DNA of 64,000 bases, from contig NZ_OCNH01000002.1 in assembly GCF_900230225.1 (NCBI RefSeq), positions 993,844 to 1,057,843 of the forward strand, read 5' to 3'. Under the pieces are notes generated by a model. The model made no database searches. It was not told where the DNA came from and saw only the letters and a list, made by a program, of their open reading frames with translations. Positions 7,605 through 17,000 of this stretch are shown in pieces. Each line of letters starts with the position of its first letter. The first letter of the stretch is position 1. This DNA is from Spirosoma fluviale. Its GTDB lineage: Bacteria; Bacteroidota; Bacteroidia; Cytophagales; Spirosomataceae. The position numbers were made by a program, and so were the translations under genes.

Positions 7605-8468
7605 ATGATCAAGAAAGCCGTTATCCCCGCTGCCGGACTTGGAACCCGGTTTCTGCCCGCCACCAAGGCTCAGCCGAAAGAAATGCTCCCGATTATCGAC
7701 CGCCCTACCATCCAGTACGTTGTGCAGGAAGCCGTCGATTCGGGTATTGAAGACATTCTCATTATTACGGGTAAAGGCAAGCGGGCCATCGAAGACCACT
7801 TCGACCGCAACTACGAGCTCGAAATGCGGCTCGAAGAAAAAGAAGATCAGTTGCTGCTCGACGAGATGCGCCGTTTGTCCGACATGGCGAACCTGCACTA
7901 CGTACGTCAGCGGGAGCTGAACGGCCTCGGCGACGCCATTCGGTATGCCCGTCACCACGTAGGGAATGAACCCTTTGCCGTGCTCCTTGGCGACACCATC
8001 ATGGATTCGGTTATTCCGGTTACCCAGCAATTGATCGACACTTTTGCGCAGTTTGGCGGCTCGGTCATTGCCGTGGAAGAAGTCCCTCACGACAAGGTGA
8101 ACCGGTACGGTATTGTAGGGGGGAAATCGTTGGGCGACCGGATTTTTGAACTCGATACGCTGGTGGAAAAACCCGCCCTTGATGAAGCACCATCGAATCT
8201 GGCCATTGCCGGTCGGTACATCCTCACCCCCGAGATTTTCGCGATGCTGGAACAAACGCCGGTTGGAAAAAACAACGAAATTCAACTGACCGATGCCCTG
8301 TTGCTGTTGCTGAAGCGGGAGAACTTATACGCACATCGCATTGAAGGCAAACGCCACGACATCGGCAATAAACTCGATTTCCTGAAAACGACCGTCGAGT
8401 TCGCCCTCAAGCGCCCCGAATTCGCCGACAAGTTTCGGGCCTTCCTCGAAGAGATTGTGAAGAAGTAA
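7605..8468 (+). CDS. galU: UTP-glucose-1-phosphate uridylyltransferase
   Basis: A 287-residue protein of typical GalU length. The N-terminal nucleotide-binding signature GLGTRFLPATKAQPKEML (residues 11-28) and the following IIDRPTIQYVVQEAV are near-consensus; LLGDTIMD carries the metal-binding Asp; VEKPALDEAPSNLAI holds the catalytic-lysine VEKP motif. It makes UDP-glucose and pyrophosphate from UTP and glucose-1-phosphate for polysaccharide and glycosylation pathways in the cytoplasm. It follows the GHMP kinase in the same direction, separated by a long hairpin, so the two may form a sugar activation pair; a role with other sugar-1-phosphates is possible. Confidence 0.95.
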   Translation: MIKKAVIPAAGLGTRFLPATKAQPKEMLPIIDRPTIQYVVQEAVDSGIEDILIITGKGKRAIEDHFDRNYELEMRLEEKEDQLLLDEMRRLSDMANLHYVRQRELNGLGDAIRYARHHVGNEPFAVLLGDTIMDSVIPVTQQLIDTFAQFGGSVIAVEEVPHDKVNRYGIVGGKSLGDRIFELDTLVEKPALDEAPSNLAIAGRYILTPEIFAMLEQTPVGKNNEIQLTDALLLLLKRENLYAHRIEGKRHDIGNKLDFLKTTVEFALKRPEFADKFRAFLEEIVKK

Positions 8469-8511
8469 ATAAAGGTTTTACAAAAACTGTTCAGAATTTC
8501 TCAAGGGCCTG

Positions 8512-8564
8512 TATTGTAGTAAGTGGTTGGGCGTCCAGGCTACGCCCAACCACTTACTACAATA
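8512..8564. terminator. Perfect 23-bp hairpin between convergent genes
   Basis: Arms 8512-8534 and 8542-8564 pair perfectly with a seven-base loop. It lies between galU (+) and the end of the giant secreted-protein gene (-), so it can end transcription from both sides. Confidence 0.7.
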
Positions 8565-8582
8565 GTCCTGATTTAAAAATTT

Positions 8583-11500
8583 TCACCTGACACGAAGCTG
8601 AATCGTTGCTTCGTCATCTTCCCCTTTGCTATAGCCATTGCCCGGCGTCGAGTCCGAATCGGCCTCACTTGCGTCCAGCACCTGGGCTTTCAGCGTGCCG
8701 CTGCCCGTAGCCTGCCACCTCAGCACCAGCGAAGCCGACTGACCCGCGGCCAGCTGGTTGATGTACCCCTTGTAGACTTGCCCACTCACCCCCACCCAGT
8801 TCACCTGGCTAACCGGGGAGGCCGTGCCGTTGGGCAGCACCAGCTCCACAATGACCGAAGCCACCGAGGCACCGCCCCGGTTGCTAACCGTTATGCTGGT
8901 GCTGAGGATGTCGGTGGTGGTTAGGGTGAGCTTGTCGACACGCAGGCTCAGACTCAGGTCGGCGGTGTTGGGGTCGGTGGCGGGTTGACTGGTCGAGACG
9001 ACGGGCAGGGGAAGCTGGTTCGGATTGTCCGAACTGGTAAAGGCTCCCGAGCTGGTGGTGCGTAAGTCGACCATGACGGCATCATCCTGACCATCGCCGG
9101 TGCCCGAGTTGGGTTGGCTGTCGGGGTCGGGGGTCAGGCTGGCGGTGATCTGGGCCGCCGTGGCAAAGGTGCCGGGCAGGGTGGGTGTGGCCAGGAAGCT
9201 GATGGCGCTTTGGCTGTTGGCGGGGATGGTCCCCAGCGTGGCACTGACCAGGCCATTTGCCGCACTAACACCGGGTGACGAGCTACTCACAAAGGAAAGT
9301 CCGGTGGGGAGTAGGCTACTAAGCTGGATGCCCTGGGCGTTATCGGGTCCGGCGTTGGTAGCAGAAAGGGTATAGCTGATTACATCGCCCACCCTGGGGG
9401 AGCGGTTGCTGACGGCCATGTTGAGGGCTACATCGGCACTGCCGATACCGACCGAAACGCTGGCCTGCCCCGAGGTGATGCCGGTGCCACAGGCATTGAT
9501 AACCGATGCCAGTTGGTAGGTGGTGTTGGTGGTGGGCGAAACGGTGATGAAGGCCGGATTCTGGTAGGTAGCTGTTATAGACTGGCCGTTGGCCAGGGAA
9601 ACCGACCAAGGCGCTGGTCCTGTGAAAGCAACGGGCAGTTTGACCGACTGTCCGGCACTGATGAGGGCGTTGCCGGACAGGGTAGCGGTGGTTGCTTCCC
9701 CGATTTTTACCTCGACGGGGTCGGATTCGGCCGAGCAGGAGCCATCCTGGACGACAACGGAATAGATGCCGGATTGAGTGGCGTAGAACTGAAAGTTCCT
9801 GGCCCCGTCTATGGGTATGCCGTTACGTTTCCATTGTAGTATACCGTTGTAATAAGTAGCTGTTAGAAGTAAGCTATTGTTAGCGCACAACTGTCGATTT
9901 ACTGGAGTGGTAATTCGTGGCTTGTCTGTTTGTCCATTGTTTATGTTGACATAAATTTCGTTGGAGAGGCCGGTACAACTGCCATTGGTCACCCGTACGG
10001 AATAGTTTCCCGATTGGTTGGGGTAGTAATTCGAATTCGTAGCGGTGCTGATTAGTGCCCCATTTAAATACCACCGGTACTGGTAGCCGTTCAAAGAGTA
10101 GTAATCGGGGGCTATACTAATAAAGGAACAGGCTGTTTTTGTGTAATTGTTGGAAGAGAATCTGGGCTGAATTGCATTACTAAAGGTGAGCGATACGGGT
10201 AGGGAGGTGGCTGAACAAACGCCCCGGGTTATACGAACAGTATAACTACCAGTTGCCGTTGCCGAATACCCATTGCTTGTTGCCCCTGTTATATCAACCC
10301 CATCTTTTTGCCACTGAAAACTGCCGCTAATGAAATTAGTGTATAGATAGCGGGACTCACCGGGGCAGAACGACTTGGTGTTGTAATCGTACTTAATGTC
10401 GATAGTAAGGGCGGAAGCATCAGCTATAGTTACCGCATTACTGGTTGTTTGACAAGCACCTTGTTTGAGCACATAATAATAGATACCCGGCTGATCAGCG
10501 TAATAACTTGAATTTGTGGTTGCCGGATTCGCTTCATAAAGTAATACACCATTGCGATACCATTTGAGCGAATAACCATTTGCCAGATAAGGAAGCGTTG
10601 GATAAATGAAAATCCCCGTGTTTGACGCAGTACAAATAAGGGTGTCGCCGGGTGCGTTTGTATAAGCCTTCGCAAAAAGTGACTGGCCAAATTGGAAATA
10701 GGCGGGTGATGAATTGAAAACACAAGTGCCATCGGTGATCTGAGCCGCGTATGAACCCGTTAGATTTGTCGTGTATGAGTAACTGGTTGCGCCGGTAATC
10801 GCAACTCCGTTACGTGTCCACTGGAAACTCGCCGTTTCGCCAATGTAATCTGTGGCTATTGTTAGCAGACGGTCAGCGCATTGAGGAGCTAAGCCTGTAG
10901 GGGCTAGTATTCCGGCGGAGGTAAATGAATTTATATCTAGTTGATATTGAGAGGTAACCGTACAGTTGCCTTGTTTGGCGGAAACGGTGTAATTGCCCGC
11001 TTGCCGGGCAATGTACGTCGAAGCCGTGGCACCGGTTACGAGGTTATTGTTTAAGAACCATTGATAGGAGACGTCGCCAGTTGCTGTATTACCATTCGCC
11101 AGGATGGCAAGTAATTTAGCCGAACTACCTGTACAGATAAAGCCATTACCATAATTTGAACCGACTTCTACACGCCGGTCATTCAACGAAACATAGGTCA
11201 GATTGCCAATAACCAAAGCTCCGCTCGGGCCGCTCTCTACATCAGGATTTGTCGCAACAACTTTTACCTGATAGTTTGTGCCATAGGGCAGCGCATTAGA
11301 ACCATTTGGTAAAGTTGCTGTAATTGGACTTGTAGTACTACTTCCAATTTTTCGTGCGTTTGTGAAGCTTCCCATTGCGTCCGATAACCACACCTCAAAG
11401 GTATTCCCCGCAGTAAATGCCGGTCCGGCGGTACTGAACGACACTGTAAATGTATTACCTCCACAGAGTGTCATATTCGAGACATTCGTAAGGGTAATGC

Positions 11501-13829
11501 TGGGGAGGGTATAAGGAATGGCAAAGGCATCGGACGAGAATATTCCCCGCCCATAGGTGGCAGCCGCAACACGTCCGTCTGAGGCTCTATACCGTAATTG
11601 ATTCACCCGGAATGAGCCCATACCCGTGCTCGTAAATGTCCAGCCGGGGTTTGACGTTGTGATGTCGGTAGTTGACCAAACCCCTAATTCTGTTGCCAGT
11701 AGCACCTGCCTGCGATTTTGCGGATTAAACAGCGCAGCCCGGACGGGTACATCGGGAAGGCCGTAGTTCGATTGGTCTTTACCTACCCAGCTTTGCCCGC
11801 CATCGTTCGTGTACCAGACCGACTGAACGCCGTAATTGGAGAGTGTGACCAGCAGTTCGTTGTCATTGGAGCCTATATCAATACAGGAAACACTCGTGTA
11901 TTGAGGAAGTGCCCCATTATCGATATAGGTAACCGAGGGCGTACTTTCACTCAGGTTGCTTATTTTGTATAGTTTGCCCGGATAGCTGCCGGCAAATAAA
12001 ACGGTTCCGGCTTTATTGAGCTTAACAAAACTGGGGGTGTTCGTCAAACCGGCTAAGGGCAATTGAGTTATGGATACATTGGTACCTATGCCGGTTACTT
12101 TTCGAATAAAGTACTGACTTGTTGGGTAATTATAATCAGCCGCATAAAGTGTATTCGTTTGGCTATCATAGTCGGCCCCTCCACTGCTTGTGTTAAGCCC
12201 GGTTATGTACTGGGTACTTGTTCCATTATACAGATAGACGCTGCCACTGGTAAGAAATACCTGCGATGAAGGGGTATCGTCATCAATGAAACTAAGCCCC
12301 ATATCGTAGGAGTTCTGGTAAAAGACAGATCCTGCTGATAGGCCATTGGCCGTTAGTTTAAACGCACCATTGCGGCTGGTTCCCAGTAAGTAAGCACTGC
12401 CGGGGCTGGATTTCATGGCAACCGAATTGGTTTCGTTTATCCGATAACCATTGTTTCTGTCCAGAATCGTTGGTTGGGTTAGGCTTACGTCATTCCAGTT
12501 TGCCGACCAGAAAACGCCTTTGTCGCTACAAAGTGCCGTCGACTGTATATTTCCCGGTTGGAATACCAATGCATAAAAGTTACCATAGGCGTTAGTGAGT
12601 GGGTTACTCCAACTGCTACCCCCATCAACCGTCCGGAACCAGTTATAACCTCCAGCGTAAACTGTGTTTGCATCAGATGGATGAACGACTAAACTCAGCG
12701 CATAATAGCCGTTCCCATTTGTAAAATGACTGCCCCAGCTAAAGGTCGGAATTTGTACATCAGTCCAGGTACTACCGCCATTTATGCTCTTCTTGAACCA
12801 CTTCACATCCTGCCCATAGTTTATGTTGTTATAGCCCCTTGATACGCCATAAATCACCTGACTGGCTCCGCTGGTAGAGGGTGCCAGAGCCAGCTCCGTT
12901 TGCTCCCCACCTGCTGAGCCTACGGGTGAAATTTCGATCCATGTCGAACCATCTTTGTCCGTCGATTTGAACACCCGGCTGGGGTTGAAACCAACGTAGA
13001 ATATGCCATCGGTTGCCCATTCGAGGTCCGTAACCAGATCGTTGTAGTAGTTTCCCGTTGCCCCACCTGTTACGCCGATTCCCTGATTGGGCGCTAATGT
13101 GTACTGCCAGGTCGTACCGCCATCCCCTGAGCGTACGAGGCCAAGCCGTGTAGCCGCAAACACTTGTCCATTGCTAGTGACCACAATCCGTTGGATGTAC
13201 CCAAAACTGTAGCTAAGGGCGGGTGGGTTGCCGCCCGGAATGGTGCTGCTCAGCCGTACCCAGCTCGTACCGCCATTGGTCGTTTTCCAGATTCCTCCCC
13301 CCGTTACGTAGCCATAAGCGTCACCGGTTCCGGCATACATTATCTGCGGATTAGATGGGTCGGCGGCAATCGACGTCACGACCATACTCTCCCAGACATC
13401 GCTGACGGGCGTCCAGACTGCACTGGCGTCGGTAATGTCGTTGGTGTACCAAAGCCCCCCGGCCAAACTACCCGCCCATACTTTCTTACGCGTCGGGTCG
13501 TTGGGGTCGAACAGTAGCGCACGGGTACGGCCCCCCACGTTGCTGGGGCCGCGCTCCTGCCAGGTCATGTTTGGGATGCCGCTTTGGGCAACCGGAGCAC
13601 CGGTAGCCGTTGTGGATTGGTTGTTGAGCTGCCGCCGGGCTTCGTCGAGTCGTTCGTAAGGAACAGTGCCCGTAGCCGGGTCTATCAGTCGTCGCTGTTC
13701 CTCTTCAGCCATTCGCCGGAGGGTATCCTGTTGTGGAGCGGGGCCAGGCTGATTTTGAGCATAACTAAATAAGGGTGAGCTGAGCAGAGCCCAGCTCACC
13801 AGAAATCGGCAAAGGGTACGAATAGGCAT
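8583..13829 (-). CDS. Giant secreted protein: BNR/sortilin-like propeller, Ig-like repeats, DUF11
   Basis: 1748 residues. Residues 1-24 are a signal peptide ending SYAQ. About 85-780 is a beta-propeller of BNR/VPS10-like repeats with motifs such as GGGIWKTTNGGTSWVRL and ADPSNPQIMYAGTG. About 790-1330 contains six Ig-like repeats of the pattern C...W..(D/N)G..I.GAT...Y...sG.Y.V.....C. The last 400 residues carry a further Ig-like segment and two DUF11-type domains, each ending with a DPDSxPxxGxxxGxDDxA motif, probably calcium-binding. There is no conventional T9SS type A sorting domain; the end is KGEDDEATIQLRVR. It is likely secreted or surface-exposed, possibly binding glycans or proteins; the substrate is unknown. 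The neighbour at 14031 is a tandem paralogue with near-identical ends and a divergent middle. Confidence 0.85.
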   Translation of the reverse strand: MPIRTLCRFLVSWALLSSPLFSYAQNQPGPAPQQDTLRRMAEEEQRRLIDPATGTVPYERLDEARRQLNNQSTTATGAPVAQSGIPNMTWQERGPSNVGGRTRALLFDPNDPTRKKVWAGSLAGGLWYTNDITDASAVWTPVSDVWESMVVTSIAADPSNPQIMYAGTGDAYGYVTGGGIWKTTNGGTSWVRLSSTIPGGNPPALSYSFGYIQRIVVTSNGQVFAATRLGLVRSGDGGTTWQYTLAPNQGIGVTGGATGNYYNDLVTDLEWATDGIFYVGFNPSRVFKSTDKDGSTWIEISPVGSAGGEQTELALAPSTSGASQVIYGVSRGYNNINYGQDVKWFKKSINGGSTWTDVQIPTFSWGSHFTNGNGYYALSLVVHPSDANTVYAGGYNWFRTVDGGSSWSNPLTNAYGNFYALVFQPGNIQSTALCSDKGVFWSANWNDVSLTQPTILDRNNGYRINETNSVAMKSSPGSAYLLGTSRNGAFKLTANGLSAGSVFYQNSYDMGLSFIDDDTPSSQVFLTSGSVYLYNGTSTQYITGLNTSSGGADYDSQTNTLYAADYNYPTSQYFIRKVTGIGTNVSITQLPLAGLTNTPSFVKLNKAGTVLFAGSYPGKLYKISNLSESTPSVTYIDNGALPQYTSVSCIDIGSNDNELLVTLSNYGVQSVWYTNDGGQSWVGKDQSNYGLPDVPVRAALFNPQNRRQVLLATELGVWSTTDITTSNPGWTFTSTGMGSFRVNQLRYRASDGRVAAATYGRGIFSSDAFAIPYTLPSITLTNVSNMTLCGGNTFTVSFSTAGPAFTAGNTFEVWLSDAMGSFTNARKIGSSTTSPITATLPNGSNALPYGTNYQVKVVATNPDVESGPSGALVIGNLTYVSLNDRRVEVGSNYGNGFICTGSSAKLLAILANGNTATGDVSYQWFLNNNLVTGATASTYIARQAGNYTVSAKQGNCTVTSQYQLDINSFTSAGILAPTGLAPQCADRLLTIATDYIGETASFQWTRNGVAITGATSYSYTTNLTGSYAAQITDGTCVFNSSPAYFQFGQSLFAKAYTNAPGDTLICTASNTGIFIYPTLPYLANGYSLKWYRNGVLLYEANPATTNSSYYADQPGIYYYVLKQGACQTTSNAVTIADASALTIDIKYDYNTKSFCPGESRYLYTNFISGSFQWQKDGVDITGATSNGYSATATGSYTVRITRGVCSATSLPVSLTFSNAIQPRFSSNNYTKTACSFISIAPDYYSLNGYQYRWYLNGALISTATNSNYYPNQSGNYSVRVTNGSCTGLSNEIYVNINNGQTDKPRITTPVNRQLCANNSLLLTATYYNGILQWKRNGIPIDGARNFQFYATQSGIYSVVVQDGSCSAESDPVEVKIGEATTATLSGNALISAGQSVKLPVAFTGPAPWSVSLANGQSITATYQNPAFITVSPTTNTTYQLASVINACGTGITSGQASVSVGIGSADVALNMAVSNRSPRVGDVISYTLSATNAGPDNAQGIQLSSLLPTGLSFVSSSSPGVSAANGLVSATLGTIPANSQSAISFLATPTLPGTFATAAQITASLTPDPDSQPNSGTGDGQDDAVMVDLRTTSSGAFTSSDNPNQLPLPVVSTSQPATDPNTADLSLSLRVDKLTLTTTDILSTSITVSNRGGASVASVIVELVLPNGTASPVSQVNWVGVSGQVYKGYINQLAAGQSASLVLRWQATGSGTLKAQVLDASEADSDSTPGNGYSKGEDDEATIQLRVR

Positions 13830-14030
13830 GGAAGACAGGTTACGGATGTCCTGTCTATGTCTGTATACAGGACATCCCTAATATGAAGCAATTTTCAATA
13901 TGAAGCAATTTTTTATCCTTTTTGCCTGTTTTTTGCCCACACGGGTAATGATGTCCCACTCATAGCCAGTGCCTGAGTTGGGGCGGCAGTCGGGAGACGG
14001 CCAGTCAATGATCCTGGTAACAGACGAGGG
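13830..14030. other. Spacer between the tandem paralogues, with repeated 16-base element
   Basis: AATATGAAGCAATTTT occurs twice in tandem at about 13880-13911, upstream of the 13829 start; a related TATGAAGCAAT lies about 50 bases upstream of the paralogue's start (near 19355). These are candidate shared promoter elements. 13969-14030 matches 19439-19500 (3' flank of the third gene) over 62 bases with two differences. Confidence 0.5.
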
Positions 14031-17000
14031 TTATTTAACCCGCAGACTTAACCGGGCCTCATCGTCTTCGCCTTTACTATAGCCGTTGCCCGGTGTCGAG
14101 TCCGAATCGGCCTCACTCACATCCAGCACCTGGGCTTTCAGCGTGCCGCTGCCCGTAGCCTGCCACCTCAGCACCAGCGTCGCCGACTGACCCGCGGCCA
14201 ACTGGTTGATGTACCCCTTGTAAACTTGCCCACTCACCCCTACCCAGTTCACCTGGCTAGCCGGGGAGGCTGTGCCGTTGGGCAGCACCAGCTCCACAAT
14301 GATCGAAGCCACCGAGGCACCGCCCCGGTTGCTAACCGTTATGCTGGTGCTGAGAATGTCGGTGGTGGTTAGGGTGAGCTTGTCGACACGCAGGCTCAGA
14401 CTCAGGTCGGCGGTGTTGGGGTCGGTGGCGGGTTGACTGGTCGAGACGACGGGCAGGGGAAGCTGGTTCGGATTGTCCGAACTGGTAAAGGCTCCCGAGC
14501 TGGTGGTGCGCAGATCGACCATGACGGCGTCATCCTGACCATCGCCGGTGCCCGAGTTGGGCTGGCTGTCGGGGTCGGGGGTTAGGCTGGCGGTGATCTG
14601 GGCCGCCGTGGCAAAGGTGCCGGGCAGGGTGGGTGTGGCCAGGAAGCTGATGGCGCTTTGGCTGTTGGCGGGGATGGTCCCCAGTGTGGCACTGACTATC
14701 CCGTTGGTGACACTCACGCCGGGTGAGGCACTACTCACGAAGGAAAGTCCGTTGGGCAGCAGGCTACTAAGCTGGATGCCCTGGGCGTTATCGGGTCCGG
14801 CGTTGGCGGCAGAAAGGGTATAGCTGACCAGATCGCCGACCTTGGGGGAGCGGTTGCTGACGGCCATGTTGAGTGCCACATCGGCGCTGCCGGTACCGAC
14901 CGAAACGCTGGCCTGCCCCGAGGTGATGCCGGTGCCACAGGCATTGATAACCGATGCCAGTTGGTAGGTGGTGTTACTGGTGGGGGCGACGGTGATGAAG
15001 GCCGGATTCTGGTAGGTAGCTGTTATAGACTGGCCGTTGGTCAGGGAAACCGACCAGGGGGCGGGTCCAGTGAAGGTAATGGGCAGTTTGGTGGCCTGTC
15101 CGGCGGTGATGAGGGCGTTGCCGGACAGGGTAGCGGTGGTTGCTTCCCCGATTTTTACCTCGACGGGGTCGGATTCGGCCGAGCAGGAGCCATCCTGGAC
15201 GACAACGGAGTAGATACCGGATTGGGTAGCATAGAAAGTTTCACCTGTTGCTCCTGAAATGACAACACCATTGCGTTTCCATTGTAAACTACCGTTGTTA
15301 TACTTCGCCGTTAGCTGAAATGAGTTGTTTGCGCATAACTGAGAGTTTGATCGGTTTTTAGAAATAACAGGTTTGGCTTCTTGCATAGTGCTGACATAGA
15401 TATCCTTCGACATACCTGAACATGCGCCATCGGTAACTTGAACAGAGTAAACTCCGGATTGGCCAGCATAAAAATTGGAACTAGTTGCTCCGCTAATTTT
15501 CGCTCCATCTCTTATCCACTGGTATTGATAACTAGTTAATTGATATGGGTCATTGGCATAAAGAAAGGTTCCTGAACAAGATTCTGCTGAAGGGCCGTTG
15601 TAATAAACAACAGGTTGAATTGTATTGCTGAACGTAAGCGATACGGGTAGTGAAGTAGCCTGACAGTTTCCTGCTGTTTGAATTCGAACAGTGTATGATC
15701 CTGACGACTGAGCCGTGTAATAGTCGCCTGTTGCTCCTGGGATGTCTATGCCATCTTTTTGCCACTGATAACTATTATAATTATTGTTGTCTGAAACATA
15801 CATGGTCCGTGTTTCACCCAGGCAGGCTGTTTTATTTATGAAAAAGTTCATGATGGTTTGTGGGGCTGGTGCGCCTTGATCAATCACTATTGTGTTACTA
15901 CGTGTTACACAACTTCCTTGTTTTAATTCAAATGTGTAGGTGCCTGGTTGAAAAGCGTAGTAACCAAGATTGGTAAATCCTGTTTGTAAAACATTATCGC
16001 GATACCATTGAATACTATAGGTACCATTAGCTAGTTGATCGAATGAAATCTGCTCCGCAGTCATATATCTATAAAATGGGGGAGTAGGACACAGTAGAGA
16101 GTCAATACTGTTGAGAAGTGCCCGAGCAAAAAGTGAGCGGCCAAATGAGAGTTGCTGAGTTGAAGACGTTATGGAGCAGTCGCCATCCGTGATTTGGATG
16201 CTATAAGCACCCGACTGAGTAGTTGAAAGGGTACTGGATGTGGCTCCAATTATATTGATACCATCACGTGTCCATTGATAAGTGGCCGTTTCACCCAAAT
16301 AGCTCGAATTTAACGTTTGCGGTCGATCATCGCATTGAGGTGTGTTACCCACGAGCGAGATTACATGGGCGGATGTGACATTTGAAACCGAAAGCCGATA
16401 TGCATAGCTACGAACTGTGCAACCCGCCTGTTGAATAATTGCCTGGTAATCACCCGCCTGTTGCGTTGATATAGTCAGTGAGGTTTCACCTACTATAGGG
16501 GTGCCATCCAATAGCCACTGATAACTTTCGGCAGCAACTAAACTGAATCCTAAATTCAGGGGCTCAATAGTTAATAAGATTCGACTGTCAGGACAAATTG
16601 ACCCGTTACTATTTCCTACTCTATCTGTAATAAAAGCATAGCCGAGATTTCCAATAATTATTGGTGCACTCAAATTACTTTCAATTTCGATACTAGGAGC
16701 CGTCACCTTAAGGCGATAATTTTTGCTATAGGGTAGGGCATCATAATACCCACTTGGTAAGGTCACCGAAATAGGGCTTGTCGTGCCACTGCCAATTTTT
16801 AGTTTGTTAGCAAAGCTGCCTGTGCTATCGGATAGCCAAACCTCAAACGTATTGCCTGTATTAAATGCGGGGCCTGCCGTACTGAACGAAATGGTAAACG
16901 TATTACCCGCGCATAGTGTAGCGTTCGAGACACCAGTCAGGGTTATAGTTGGCGTAGGTGCCCAGGCGTCTGTTGTCCAGACGCCACGTCCATGAGTGGC

